Positions 24,273 to 31,855 of a stretch of DNA of 36,243 bases are shown here, piece by piece. The translations under genes and the position numbers were made by a program. This stretch comes from Candidatus Aenigmarchaeota archaeon LH_S7 (GTDB lineage Archaea; Aenigmatarchaeota; Aenigmatarchaeia; QMZS01), in NCBI GenBank assembly GCA_023659895.1, contig JAGXOL010000008.1:1-36243 (forward strand). Direction: 5' to 3'. Below the pieces are notes generated by a model. The model did not search any database. It saw only the letters and a program-made list of their open reading frames with translations, and had not been told where the DNA came from. Within the stretch, counting starts at the first letter, position 1, and each line of letters opens with the position of its first letter.

Positions 24273-24558
24273 AATTAAAGAGTTTTAAGATTATTTAATT
24301 GTCTTTTTGGAGCAGATTTCTTCTAAAAATGGTCAAAGAAGATGGCCTGAACAAACTAAACAAAAATGAATAAACTACAAGGTGAAGCTACTGCAATAAC
24401 TAAACTGCCAGCCAAACCTGACAATACACCAGACTTGAAAAATCTTAGGAATCTCTTATTCATAAATTTTAGATTAAATATGTGCGAAATTAAATAACGA
24501 ACTATCTAACTCTCACAACAAAAGTTGTTAATTTTGATTAATTTCACACATCTCTATT
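24273..24558. other. Intergenic region between two minus-strand genes
   Basis: 286 bases with no convincing gene. A perfect small hairpin, ACAACAAAAGTTGT (24516-24529), lies just past the hel308 stop but is not followed by a T-run on that strand. Two short ORFs occur, one per strand (see 24356-24463); neither is recognised. Confidence 0.4.
24356..24463 (-). CDS. Possible 35-residue membrane peptide
   Basis: ATG at 24463 opens MNKRFLRFFKSGVLSGLAG and continues into SLVIAVASPCSLFIFV then TAG. Basic residues before one hydrophobic stretch would suit a small membrane peptide. There is no homology call and no clear promoter, and chance occurrence is quite possible in this A+T-rich spacer. Confidence 0.2.
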   Translation of the reverse strand: MNKRFLRFFKSGVLSGLAGSLVIAVASPCSLFIFV

Positions 24559-26607
24559 TTAGATTATATTATCTAAAGTTTTCTTGCCTATTAGCCTCTC
24601 CAAAGAAACCCTATCATATTTTTTAATATCAACAAATTTCTTTACACCAAAATTATATAACCTCCTAGCTCTAATCCTCCCAATACCTTTTACTCTAATT
24701 AAGTCAAGTAATTCTTCCTTGACACCATGTTTCATTCTAAGTTCTAACTTTCTTATTTCCTTAGAAATTTTTCTATGCCCTTTTAGTTTTGCAAATTCCT
24801 GAGCAGCGTATAATAACCATTCAGAATTAGTTTTTTTGACATAAAGTTCACCAGGTGTAAGTCCATATTTTTCCAGCATTTTTTCTTCTGTGTTCTCATT
24901 TATCCAATCTTTCAAGAAGAAAGCTGTTTTCAAGGAGTCCAAAAAAAGATTGTATTCAAAATCCCAAGATGAAGGAATTTCTATCAAAAATTTATTTTCA
25001 TTTTTAACAACAAAATCCTCATAATCCATTGACTCCTTGTTCTTCACTCTTAACAAAGGACGGATTTCTGAACAATAGCATATTGTTTGCAACCAAAAAA
25101 TGTCTTCTGTTTTCAAACTTGCTTTTTCTGTGGATTGGATTATTCTATGTGCAGATAAAGGATCAAGATACAATTCGGAAACCCTTTTTCCAATTCTTGT
25201 TGCTCTGAAATCATTGAAATCAATAAAACCAAATTCTTCTAACTGGAATAGTATGTCTTCCACTTTTTCCTTTAATTGATGAGTTGTCCCAAAAGTATGC
25301 CCAAAAAAAGTTCTTTCAAAAAAATCTATCAACTTATCCAAAGAATGAACAAAATCACTCGCAATCAAAGACAAAGTATGTATCCTCAAAATAGGTTCAA
25401 TAGCTAGTTTGGAAGTTATTGGCTCCACTTCCCCATATAGATACCTTCTTCTCAACTCTTCTGTTTCTCCATGATTCTTAGCCATTAAAACTCCCAAACC
25501 TGTTTTATCATATTTTGGTCTTCCAGCCCTACCCATCATCTGTTCTACCTCTAGATTTGGTAAATATTGGGAATAACCACCAGAATACCTTTTCATATCC
25601 CTAATGACTACAGCATAAGCAGGAAGATCCAAACCAGCAGCTAAAGTGGTGGTTGCACAAATTACTCTTATACTTCCATCCCTAAAACCTTTCTCAATCA
25701 AATTTCTCTGCTTGTTTAACAAACCAGCGTGATGGAATGCAACACCTTTTTTCAAAACCTCATATTCCCTCTTGCATTGTTGGGTTGGATTCTCAAGAAC
25801 ATTAAGAACTCTTTTAGGCAGTTCATTTTCTATGGGAGATGATTCCTTAGCCACTTTTTCAGCCATGCTTTCCGTGTTTCTCCTGCTTGCGAGGAAAACC
25901 AAAACTTGTTTTTCCTTCTTTACCAAATTCCTTATGTAAGATACAATGTCCCCCTCCACTTCCTCGGTTTTGTCTTCCAAAATTAGTTTACCACTAGAAA
26001 AAATTCCTTTATTTAAAGGAACTGGACGATAATCAGAAATAACATAATTTGCGTTTAACCATTCAGCTATCTCATCAACATTTGAGATAGTTGCTGAAAG
26101 AGCAATGATTTGAGGTGCAAGATTCTCTTTTAACAAAGTCAATACAATTTCCAAGGTTGGACCTCTTAAAGACTCAGTAAGTAAATGGGTCTCATCAGCA
26201 ACAACCAAAGAGATTTGGGAAAGCCACTCAACCCTGTGTCTCATCAAAGAATCAAGTTTTTCACTGGTGAGAATTATCAAATCCTTCTTCTCCAAATAAT
26301 CAGAAGTTGAATCCAAATCACCTGTGGAAATTCCAATGTTTAATCCCAACTCAGAATATTTCTCTTTGAACTCCTCATATTTTTCATAAGCCAAAGCTCT
26401 CAAAGGCACTATGTAAACAGTCTTACCTTTTCTATTTATCCAATTATTGATAACTGCTAACTCAGCAACAATTGTTTTTCCTGATGCAGTGGGACTCGCA
26501 ACAACCAGATTTATATTATCCAAAATACCTTTGTCTAAAGCTAATTTTTGTACAGGATTGAATTCCTTTATTTTTGATTGTTTTTTTACAGTTTCTATAG
26601 GCTCCAT
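24559..26607 (-). CDS. hel308: ATP-dependent DNA helicase Hel308 (Ski2-like superfamily 2)
   Basis: 682 residues. Q-motif area FNPVQKLAL (16-24), Walker A ASPTASGKT (37-45), motif Ia VPLRALAYEK, motif II DETH (138-141), motif III SATISN (171-176), motif V ATTTLAAGLDLPA and motif VI QMMGRAGRPKYDKTG are all present. A winged helix and the ratchet domain follow. The C-terminus carries a helix-hairpin-helix, DLIRVKGIGRIRARRLYNFG, as in Hel308. The enzyme unwinds lagging strands at stalled forks in a 3'-5' direction. The usual DEVH/DEIH variant is DETH here. Start ATG 26607 yields MEPIETVKKQSKIKEFNPVQ, a plausible short N-terminus. It is 28 bases downstream of the metallopeptidase gene in the same orientation. 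Confidence 0.93.
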   Translation of the reverse strand: MEPIETVKKQSKIKEFNPVQKLALDKGILDNINLVVASPTASGKTIVAELAVINNWINRKGKTVYIVPLRALAYEKYEEFKEKYSELGLNIGISTGDLDSTSDYLEKKDLIILTSEKLDSLMRHRVEWLSQISLVVADETHLLTESLRGPTLEIVLTLLKENLAPQIIALSATISNVDEIAEWLNANYVISDYRPVPLNKGIFSSGKLILEDKTEEVEGDIVSYIRNLVKKEKQVLVFLASRRNTESMAEKVAKESSPIENELPKRVLNVLENPTQQCKREYEVLKKGVAFHHAGLLNKQRNLIEKGFRDGSIRVICATTTLAAGLDLPAYAVVIRDMKRYSGGYSQYLPNLEVEQMMGRAGRPKYDKTGLGVLMAKNHGETEELRRRYLYGEVEPITSKLAIEPILRIHTLSLIASDFVHSLDKLIDFFERTFFGHTFGTTHQLKEKVEDILFQLEEFGFIDFNDFRATRIGKRVSELYLDPLSAHRIIQSTEKASLKTEDIFWLQTICYCSEIRPLLRVKNKESMDYEDFVVKNENKFLIEIPSSWDFEYNLFLDSLKTAFFLKDWINENTEEKMLEKYGLTPGELYVKKTNSEWLLYAAQEFAKLKGHRKISKEIRKLELRMKHGVKEELLDLIRVKGIGRIRARRLYNFGVKKFVDIKKYDRVSLERLIGKKTLDNII

Positions 26608-26635
26608 TAATTAATCTTGAATAAAATTTTGGTAA

Positions 26636-27157
26636 TTAATTTAGACAAGAAGCAACATTATGATCTTCATTCAAATACTTCCTGACATCATTGTCTTGGG
26701 ATGCAAGGTTCTTTGCCAGATTTATTTCACGTTGGTAAGGGCTAATTTCTTCCCAATCCTTCCCTATTTTATGTCCTTGTTCTATTGTTTTTTTCTCTGT
26801 TAGACCTTCTTCTATAGATTCCCAAGCACCTCCATATTTATTCATTAAATTTATGGGCTTCTCTGGATTTTCTTTTAAAGATTTGTAATGGATTGTTTCA
26901 TGTGCCAAGACATAATTCTCAAAGTTATTCACATATTCTCCTAGGCTTCCATACTTATCTAAAAATTCTTCAATATTACCTTTCTTAGAGGATTCATCCA
27001 TTTTATTAAAATAATCAACTACTGCATATAAACTAGATAAAGGATTTATCTCTATTTTATAAGGGGTGCACTCTTTCCCATCACAACCAAATAAGGTTCT
27101 ACCTCCTATTTGAGGATCCATAGGTCTATATTCTGGTTTTGGACAACTACTTGCCAT
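26636..27157 (-). CDS. Putative zinc metallopeptidase with HETIH motif
   Basis: 173 residues, no signal peptide and no TM helix. YVLAHETIHYKSL carries an HExxH motif (H86, E87, H90). Downstream ESIEEGLTEKKT at about 114-124 offers a Glu (E116/E117) about 26 residues after the second His, the arrangement of gluzincin-like or phage/ImmA-like minimal proteases. Cysteines at 5, 25 and 30 (SCPKP, GCDGKEC) could make a second metal site or disulfide. I do not recognise the family, so the peptidase call rests on the motif alone. It is divergent from the small gene at 27191 across 33 bases, which suggests a shared control region or paired function. A cytoplasmic target is likely. Confidence 0.6.
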   Translation of the reverse strand: MASSCPKPEYRPMDPQIGGRTLFGCDGKECTPYKIEINPLSSLYAVVDYFNKMDESSKKGNIEEFLDKYGSLGEYVNNFENYVLAHETIHYKSLKENPEKPINLMNKYGGAWESIEEGLTEKKTIEQGHKIGKDWEEISPYQREINLAKNLASQDNDVRKYLNEDHNVASCLN

Positions 27158-27368
27158 AATAAAATTTATAAATTTTAAATATCTTCTATAATGCTGAAGG
27201 AAATAATAAAGAAAGAAGTGGATGAAATTTTAGAGAGAACATTTTATGTTAACTTCTATAAAATAGAAGAACTAGCAGAAAGATATGATTTTGAGAAAGT
27301 TGCAACTTGCAGAAAACCAGAAGGAGAAACAGGACATTCTTTTTCATTTGACACTCTCCACGACTAAA

Positions 27369-27610
27369 TCAGGAGATTCTGAGATCGCACTCTGAACCAC
27401 AAAGCCTTTCGGCTGACTTCTTTATGAACTCTGCCTCAGTTCTGGGTTGTGCCAAAACAACCCCTAGTTTAGACATATAGCCTAAACCTCGTTGGTCTTT
27501 TATTGTATAAGCACCTTACCTCTTATTTGGTTGTTGCCAACGGTTTTAACAGGTGTAGTGTTCTGAAGTTTTAACCTTTCTCCAGCACAGCTATAGAGAA
27601 AGAACTCCAT
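27369..27610 (-). pseudogene. tnpB: Decayed C-terminal fragment of TnpB-like protein inside the deleted element
   Basis: From ATG 27610 the minus strand reads MEFFLYSCAGERLKLQN, then TTPVKTVGNNQIRGKVLIQ and a stop. In another frame it resumes DQRGLGYMSKLGVVLAQPRT, then EAEFIKKSAERLCGSECDL and RIS with a stop at 27369. The last ten residues are the same as those at window bases 1-33. No RuvC or zinc-ribbon residues remain. It is a remnant, with the internal deletion having fused the 5' leader to the C-terminal coding region. Confidence 0.55.
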
Positions 27611-27621
27611 AACTATATACA

Positions 27622-27635
27622 GAAAACTTTAAATA
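27622..27635 (+). promoter_or_regulatory. Outward-facing TATA-like box inside the deleted element
   Basis: GAAAACTTTAAATA is a good match to an archaeal BRE plus TATA box read to the right. A transcript from it would start about 25 bases later, near 27660, and run into the C-terminal half of the split gene and towards iscS. Whether it is used is unknown; A+T-rich sequence gives such matches often. Confidence 0.3.
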
Positions 27636-27958
27636 CCCTTCTTTCCAGCCCAATTCATCTACCCTCACTAAAGTCTGTAGCTTTCTTGGGACTTTATCTG
27701 TAATGCAGTAGTCTATTCTAAAAACAAAGGGGAAGAAGCTATTGTTTTGTGTGATAAATTAGGGGCTTTATATAAAAATGATAAAATATCTATAAATGAT
27801 ATCAACTTAGGGGAATCTTGTCCTCACTCTGAAGAAGTATCTAAAAACTTAAAAGAGTTTTTTCGATTGGATTATAAAAAGATAAGGGATTCAGAACAAC
27901 TTAAAGAATATTTAGAAAGATAGTTTATGATATTTAGAGAGAAATAAATCTCATTAAA

Positions 27959-29102
27959 ATGAAACAAATTTACCTAGACAATGGGGCTACTACACCTGTA
28001 GCAAAAGAAGTTATTGAAGAGATGAAACCTTATTTTGATAAAAAGTATGGAAATGCCTCTAGTCTGCATAGTTTTGGGATGGAGGCTAACGAAGCTCTTA
28101 CTAATTCAAGAAATAAAATATTGAAAAAGCTAAATGCGCAGAAAAATTTTAAGTGTGTGTTTACTTCTGGAGGTACTGAATCAAACAATCTTGCTATGAA
28201 AGGCCTAGCATTCAAAAATAAAGGAAAGCACATAATAACAACAAAGGTTGAACATCCTTGTATTTTAAATGCATGTAAATGGTTAGAAAGTCAGGATTTC
28301 AAAGTAAGTTACTTGAATGTTGATGAGAATGGTTTTTGTTGACTTGGAAGAGTTAAAAAAAGCTATTAAGAAAGACACAATTTTGGTTAGTGTGATTCAT
28401 GGTAATAATGAGATAGGAACAATAAATCCTATAAGGGAAATTGGAGAGATTTGTCGCGATAAAAAAATTTACTTTCACACAGATGCTTGCCAAAGTTTCA
28501 CAAAAGTTCCAATTGATCTGGAGAAGGATAATGTTGATTTACTTTCAATAAATTCCCACAAAATATATGGGCCTAAAGGTGTTGGAGCTTTGGTTTTGAG
28601 GGATGATATTAAATTAACACCTTTATTCCATGGAGGAGGTCATGAGGGAGGTCTAAGAGCTGGGACAGAGAATGTTACAGGTATTGTTGGATTTGCTAAA
28701 GCTTGTGATATTATAACAAAAAAGGATGTTGAACACATGAGTAAACTTAGAGATGAACTAATTGACAAGATAATGGAAATTCCTAATACAATATTGAATG
28801 GGCCTAAAGAAAACAGGCTGTGCAACAATGCAAATTTTTCTTTCAAATCTATTGAAGGAGAATCAATAATCTTACACTTGGATGAAAAAGGAATTGCTAC
28901 CTCAACAGGAAGTGCTTGTTCAACTAAAAGTTTGAAACCAAGTCATGTTCTAACTTCCATTGGCTTGTCCCCAGTGGATGCTCATGGCAGTCTAAGATTG
29001 AGTTTAGGTAAAGAGAACACAAAAGAGGAAATTGATTATACTGTGAAAAGTGTAAAACAGATTGTTGAAAAATTAAGGAAGATGAGTCCTTTAGGTAAGT
29101 GA
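27959..29102 (+). pseudogene. iscS: Cysteine desulfurase (IscS/NifS), one-base frameshift
   Basis: Fold type I PLP enzyme that takes sulfur from cysteine for Fe-S assembly. Part 1 (27959-28342) has IYLDNGATTPV and FTSGGTESNNLAMKG. Part 2 continues from FVDLEELKKAI, with HTDACQSFTKVP, NSHKIYGPKGVG (PLP Lys), GLRAGTENV, and the active-site Cys in STGSACSTKSL. The frames meet at GGTTTTTGTTGAC (28331-28343); removing one T from the run of five restores NVDENGFVDLEEL with no other defect. The gene is otherwise complete, about 380 residues, and lies 4 bases before iscU. A homopolymer sequencing error is the simplest explanation; true decay or programmed frameshifting are alternatives. Confidence 0.9.
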
Positions 29103-29106
29103 TATT

Positions 29107-29484
29107 ATGTATAGTAAAAAAGTAATGGAACATTTCAGGAACCCAAGAAATATGGGAGGGATGAAAAATCCTGATGCAATTGGTGAAATCGGGAATCCTG
29201 TCTGCGGAGATGTAATGAAAGTCTATCTCAAGATTGGGAAAAGGAACGGGAAAGAATTCATAGAAGATATCAAATTCCAAACTTTTGGTTGTGCAGCTGC
29301 TATAGCCTCTTCATCAATGATTTCAGAACTTGTTAAGGGGAAAACCCTGAAAGAGGCAATGAAAATTACAAGAGATGATGTTGCAGATGCTTTGGGAGGT
29401 CTTCCTCCTTTAAAATTACATTGTTCAAATTTAGCAGCTGATGCCTTTCATGAGGCAATTAAGAATTACAAGGGGAAGAAATAG
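29107..29484 (+). CDS. iscU: Fe-S cluster assembly scaffold IscU
   Basis: 125 residues. The three scaffold cysteines and the Asp are present: GNPVCGDVM (C33, D35), TFGCAAAIASSS (C62) and LKLHCSNLAADA (C106). IscU receives sulfur from IscS and builds a [2Fe-2S] cluster for transfer to target proteins. Several enzymes in this window need clusters: TYW1, NrdG and the primase. Start ATG 29107 (MYSKKVMEHFRNPRNMG) is canonical and is only 4 bases after the iscS stop. Length is typical of the short archaeal/bacterial form. Confidence 0.96.
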   Translation: MYSKKVMEHFRNPRNMGGMKNPDAIGEIGNPVCGDVMKVYLKIGKRNGKEFIEDIKFQTFGCAAAIASSSMISELVKGKTLKEAMKITRDDVADALGGLPPLKLHCSNLAADAFHEAIKNYKGKK

Positions 29485-29708
29485 ATTAAAAAGTTAAATG
29501 ATGAAATAGAGAAAGAGCCAAATAAAAAATAAATTAAATTATGGTTGATCTCATACCTTATGAAAAAATTCACAACTAGCCAAATATTTTAAAGCTGAAG
29601 TTAGTATCCGAAAGAAAACTATGATCCCTTTGAAAAAACTTATAGGAAAAAATCTGAAAAATCACAACCTTATATACCTAGAAATTTAATGACAAATTTA
29701 CCAAATAA
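29485..29708. other. Intergenic region, no convincing gene
   Basis: 224 A+T-rich bases between convergent iscU and primase genes. A frame of about 40 codons (ending YLEI then TAA near 29690) has no upstream ATG and no recognisable product. It may be a decayed gene tail; no repeat or RNA was seen. Confidence 0.4.
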
Positions 29709-30959
29709 CTATCTTCTTTCTGATTTCTTTTTTCTTGCAGATTTCTTCCTCCCAGAAGCTTTCAAAATTGCAAAGTTCAAAGGATTTTTTATTTTACTGC
29801 ACAAAGGTAAAGGTTTGCAAATCCCAACATCTTTGTAAAACAAATTGTTATCGCAATTTGGAGGTATGATTTTCCTGTTCTGTTTCTTGTGCCACATTAG
29901 TTGGGCTTTCACATAGTTGTCCTGCAATCCAACTTTTCTACCCCACTCCAAAACAAATTCCTCCACCTCCTTCATAGGCCAGTTACAGCACCTCAAGAAA
30001 CTTATTAATGTGAAAGTGCTTCTTTTCCTTCCATCTTCCAATCCTTCTATTATTTTCTTTATGCAGGGAGGGAAATTCTCTGCAAAGATTTTCTTGGTGT
30101 AAGTGATTGCTTCTTTTTGTGGTTTTGTCTTGTCTTCTTCTTTTTCTTTTTGTTTTTCATAGAAATCATAAGATTCAATAATTAGTTTGCTTGCATCTCC
30201 CTTCTTTTTCTCAATCTCCTTGAACTTAAAATTCTCTATTTTTGCGTCCTCTTTTCTGAATTTCTCTGGATTTTCTAAAGGAACAGAGGCTAGTTTTGTT
30301 TTCTCGTGCAAAGAATAAGGCATCCTAAACAAATGTCTGGAACTCCAGTCCTTCTCAATCTCAACAAATTGGAAAGGGCTAACTTCATGCACATCTTCCC
30401 CTCCTGTAAGTTCTTTCAAAGAGCCTTTGTAATTTATTAATTCCTCTAACAATTTGTCTTTAATTTTCTCTCTTAAAAAACCTGACAAAACTTTTGGTAA
30501 TTCAGGATAGAGTAATCTTGTTTCTTGATAATTAACTTCCTTTGGAAAGTTTTCCCAGAAAACGCAAAAATGGAATCCTCTTCTCCCTGAAAATTTTAAC
30601 AAATAATCTAAACCATATTTATCCAAGAATCTTTTAACTAATCTCGCTGCAATCTTTGATTCTTCAAGTTCCAATTTAGAATCTATATCAATGACCCAAT
30701 CAAAACCAATTCTTTGCTGGCTGTAGTTTCTTTCATTTATCAACAAAGGATTTTTCCAGTGCTCAACAGAACCATGGAAAGAAAAAGCTCCTCCTTCCAC
30801 TTGTTTCAAAACATCTTTTGGGTAAAGAAGCATTGCAGGCCTCTTAAAATATATTCCATCCAAATTCCTTGCTACCACTTCCCTGTTTTTCCCAAAGTTC
30901 CAAAGAATCTGCTGTAATTTTTCATTTGAATAATATTTTATAATATCCTCTTTGTTCAT
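29709..30959 (-). CDS. priS: Single-chain DNA primase: PriS catalytic core fused to PriL-type Fe-S domain
   Basis: 416 residues. The N-terminal about 230 residues are archaeal/eukaryotic primase small subunit. The metal-binding acidic pair is in GFDWVIDIDSK (D91, D93), followed by KFSGRRGFHFCVFW (124-135) and SSRHLFRMPYSLHEKTKL. After a charged linker (about 245-285) comes a PriL C-terminal-like domain: FPPCIKKIIEGLEDGRKRST, then FLRCCNWPMKEVEEF, IIPPNCDNN and VGICKPLPLCSKIKNPLNF. C299, C369, C381 and C387 would ligate the [4Fe-4S] cluster. Separate PriS and PriL subunits are usual; the fused form is reported for Nanoarchaeum equitans. The C-terminal tail is Lys/Arg-rich. No separate priL was seen. 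It is 18 bases downstream of aIF1. Confidence 0.9.
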   Translation of the reverse strand: MNKEDIIKYYSNEKLQQILWNFGKNREVVARNLDGIYFKRPAMLLYPKDVLKQVEGGAFSFHGSVEHWKNPLLINERNYSQQRIGFDWVIDIDSKLELEESKIAARLVKRFLDKYGLDYLLKFSGRRGFHFCVFWENFPKEVNYQETRLLYPELPKVLSGFLREKIKDKLLEELINYKGSLKELTGGEDVHEVSPFQFVEIEKDWSSRHLFRMPYSLHEKTKLASVPLENPEKFRKEDAKIENFKFKEIEKKKGDASKLIIESYDFYEKQKEKEEDKTKPQKEAITYTKKIFAENFPPCIKKIIEGLEDGRKRSTFTLISFLRCCNWPMKEVEEFVLEWGRKVGLQDNYVKAQLMWHKKQNRKIIPPNCDNNLFYKDVGICKPLPLCSKIKNPLNFAILKASGRKKSARKKKSERR

Positions 30960-30977
30960 AAAGTAAAAAAGAAGAAA

Positions 30978-31286
30978 TTACTTTATCTCAATCTGTTCCT
31001 TCTTGAATCCTTCCTTAACTAATAAATCCTTGATTTTCTGCTTGTGGCTTCCCTGCAACCACAACTCATTGTTCTTTATTGTACCCCCACAAGCTAATGT
31101 CTGTTTCAGTTTCTTCAGCAAGGCCTTGGTGTCAACTTTTTTTGGGTCTATCCCCGAAATCACAGATACCTCTTTCCTAAATCTCCCTATTATTGTGTAA
31201 ATCATAATCTTTTGCTCCTCTCTTGCCGCGAATTCACAAGTACAAATATCCTTCGGCAATCCACAAACTGGGCAAATCTCAGCCAT
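30978..31286 (-). CDS. Translation initiation factor aIF1 (SUI1 family)
   Basis: 102 residues. An N-terminal zinc knuckle, CPVCGLPKDICTC, is typical of archaeal SUI1 proteins. The SUI1 fold follows: VISGIDPKKVDTKALLKKLK, TLACGGTIKNNELWLQGSHK and QKIKDLLVKEGFKKEQIEI. The protein monitors start-codon selection on the small ribosomal subunit. It overlaps rpl29 by 8 bases. The L29-SUI1 order is a classical archaeal arrangement within the S10/spc ribosomal cluster. Confidence 0.95.
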   Translation of the reverse strand: MAEICPVCGLPKDICTCEFAAREEQKIMIYTIIGRFRKEVSVISGIDPKKVDTKALLKKLKQTLACGGTIKNNELWLQGSHKQKIKDLLVKEGFKKEQIEIK

Positions 31287-31476
31287 TTTGATTCAAATAA
31301 GTATTTATTCTAGCAATTGTCCTCCTAATCTCTCCCAATCTTCCAGGGTTCTTAACAGTTCCTCCAATAGCTGCACTGCTCTTCTCCTTTGCAAGCTCCA
31401 TTCTCAGCTCTTTCACTTTGCTCTCCAACTCTTCCTTTTTCATCTTCTCCATTTCTTTATATTTTAGGATGGACAT
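31279..31476 (-). CDS. rpl29: Ribosomal protein uL29
   Basis: 65 residues, fully alpha-helical: YKEMEKMKKEELESKVKELR, MELAKEKSSAAIGGTVKNPG, RLGEIRRTIARINTYL is the expected L29 coiled pair. It sits at the tunnel exit and contacts the signal recognition particle in known ribosomes. Start ATG 31476 follows a 27-base leader that is repeated at 31828. In most archaea S3 precedes L29; here the upstream neighbour is instead an unassigned stretch and an IS derivative, so the cluster has been rearranged. Confidence 0.95.
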   Translation of the reverse strand: MSILKYKEMEKMKKEELESKVKELRMELAKEKSSAAIGGTVKNPGRLGEIRRTIARINTYLNQNG

Positions 31477-31477
31477 T

Positions 31478-31504
31478 ATTATCTATTTATCTTAAGTTTT
31501 TTAT
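31478..31504 (-). promoter_or_regulatory. Leader/promoter repeat directly upstream of uL29 (pairs with 31828-31854)
   Basis: The minus-strand sequence ATAAAAAACTTAAGATAAAT and seven more bases recurs at 31828-31854 with one mismatch in 27. Each copy ends 1 to 4 bases before an ATG. AAAAAACTTAAGATA resembles a BRE/TATA unit, so this is probably a duplicated promoter. Confidence 0.5.
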
Positions 31505-31540
31505 AGTTCATTTTGTTTTTCCAACCGAATTTTGAATTTA

Positions 31541-31672
31541 TCATTTGTTTATGTTTGATATTTGGGTAGTAGTATTCCTTTTCAAAACATCCCAAGGTTT
31601 TGCAGGATCTGTTTCCGTGCCAAAGTAAGCTAAATCTTTTTGGTTGGAGTTTAAAACTTTTTTGTAATCCAT
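31541..31672 (-). CDS. Possible 43-residue protein of unknown function
   Basis: ATG 31672 opens MDYKKVLNSNQKDLAYFGTE and continues to KRNTTTQISNINK, then TGA. A second frame just beyond reads MINSKFGWKNKMNYKKLKIN, which may be the broken continuation. It lies between uL29 and an IS derivative. There is no homology call. The polar composition is not obviously random, but evidence for expression is lacking. Confidence 0.25.
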   Translation of the reverse strand: MDYKKVLNSNQKDLAYFGTETDPAKPWDVLKRNTTTQISNINK

Positions 31673-31685
31673 AATTATAGTTTCT

Positions 31686-31823
31686 TTAAATATTTAAGTT
31701 TATTCTGCTATCTATAACGCAACCTATTCTTTTTTCAACATGTATTCTTCTCTTCTCAATGTTTTCAGAATCACTAGATCTTTTATTATATATTTCCAAA
31801 GCTCTTTCAGGCTCTAAAATCAT
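31686..31823 (-). CDS. Possible 45-residue protein downstream of the duplicated uL29-type leader
   Basis: ATG 31823 opens MILEPERALEIYNKRSSDSE and continues NIEKRRIHVEKRIGCVIDSR to INLNI, then TAA. It begins 4 bases after the second copy of the 27-base leader found before uL29, the only reason to think it may be transcribed. It does not resemble uL29 or another ribosomal protein known to me. It may be a remnant of a rearranged gene. Confidence 0.3.
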   Translation of the reverse strand: MILEPERALEIYNKRSSDSENIEKRRIHVEKRIGCVIDSRINLNI

Positions 31824-31827
31824 AATA

Positions 31828-31854
31828 ATTATCTATTTATTTTAAGTTTTTTAT
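31828..31854 (-). repeat. Second copy of the uL29 leader/promoter repeat
   Basis: 26 of 27 bases match 31478-31504 in the same orientation. It directly abuts the left side of the IS derivative at 31856. The two copies bracket about 350 bases with only doubtful genes, suggesting a segmental duplication or an insertion next to the promoter. Confidence 0.55.
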
Positions 31855-31855
31855 T

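Larger units (their letters stand above)
27348..27699 (-). mobile_element. 352-bp internally deleted IS200/IS605-type element (MITE-like)
   Basis: On the minus strand it starts after TTAC (plus GTAA at 27700-27703) and has left-tip AGATAAAGTCCCAAGAAAG. An LE hairpin CTACAGACTTTAGTGAGGGTAG follows, then the shared motif GGTAGATGAATTGG (plus 27650-27663). It ends with RE hairpin and GAGAGTGTCAA at 27348. The interior keeps a short start and a decayed tnpB C-terminus, so it is a deletion derivative rather than an unrelated MITE. TTAC and TCAA at the two ends are the cleavage tetranucleotides known for IS608. It disrupts the gene at 27191-27923. Confidence 0.75.
27191..27923 (+). pseudogene. Small gene of unknown function split by an IS derivative
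   Basis: Codons 1-52 (MLKEIIKKEVDEILERTFYV..., CRKPEGETGHSFS) run from ATG 27191 into the element at 27348. The rest lies beyond it, from 27700 (NAVVYSKNKGEEAIVLCDKL... to YLER, stop at 27923). Deleting 27348-27699 joins TCAT to GTAATGCAG in frame and restores one continuous 126-residue protein, which is strong evidence for a recent insertion. The product looks soluble, mixed alpha/beta, with four Cys (CRKPEGETGH, VLCDKLG, ESCPH). No family is recognised. Its divergent neighbour is the HETIH peptidase. Confidence 0.7.

Noticed and set aside
29541-29690. A possible short gene after iscU.
   Set aside because: The frames are broken by stops every 12 to 40 codons, there is no usable start, and nothing is recognisable.
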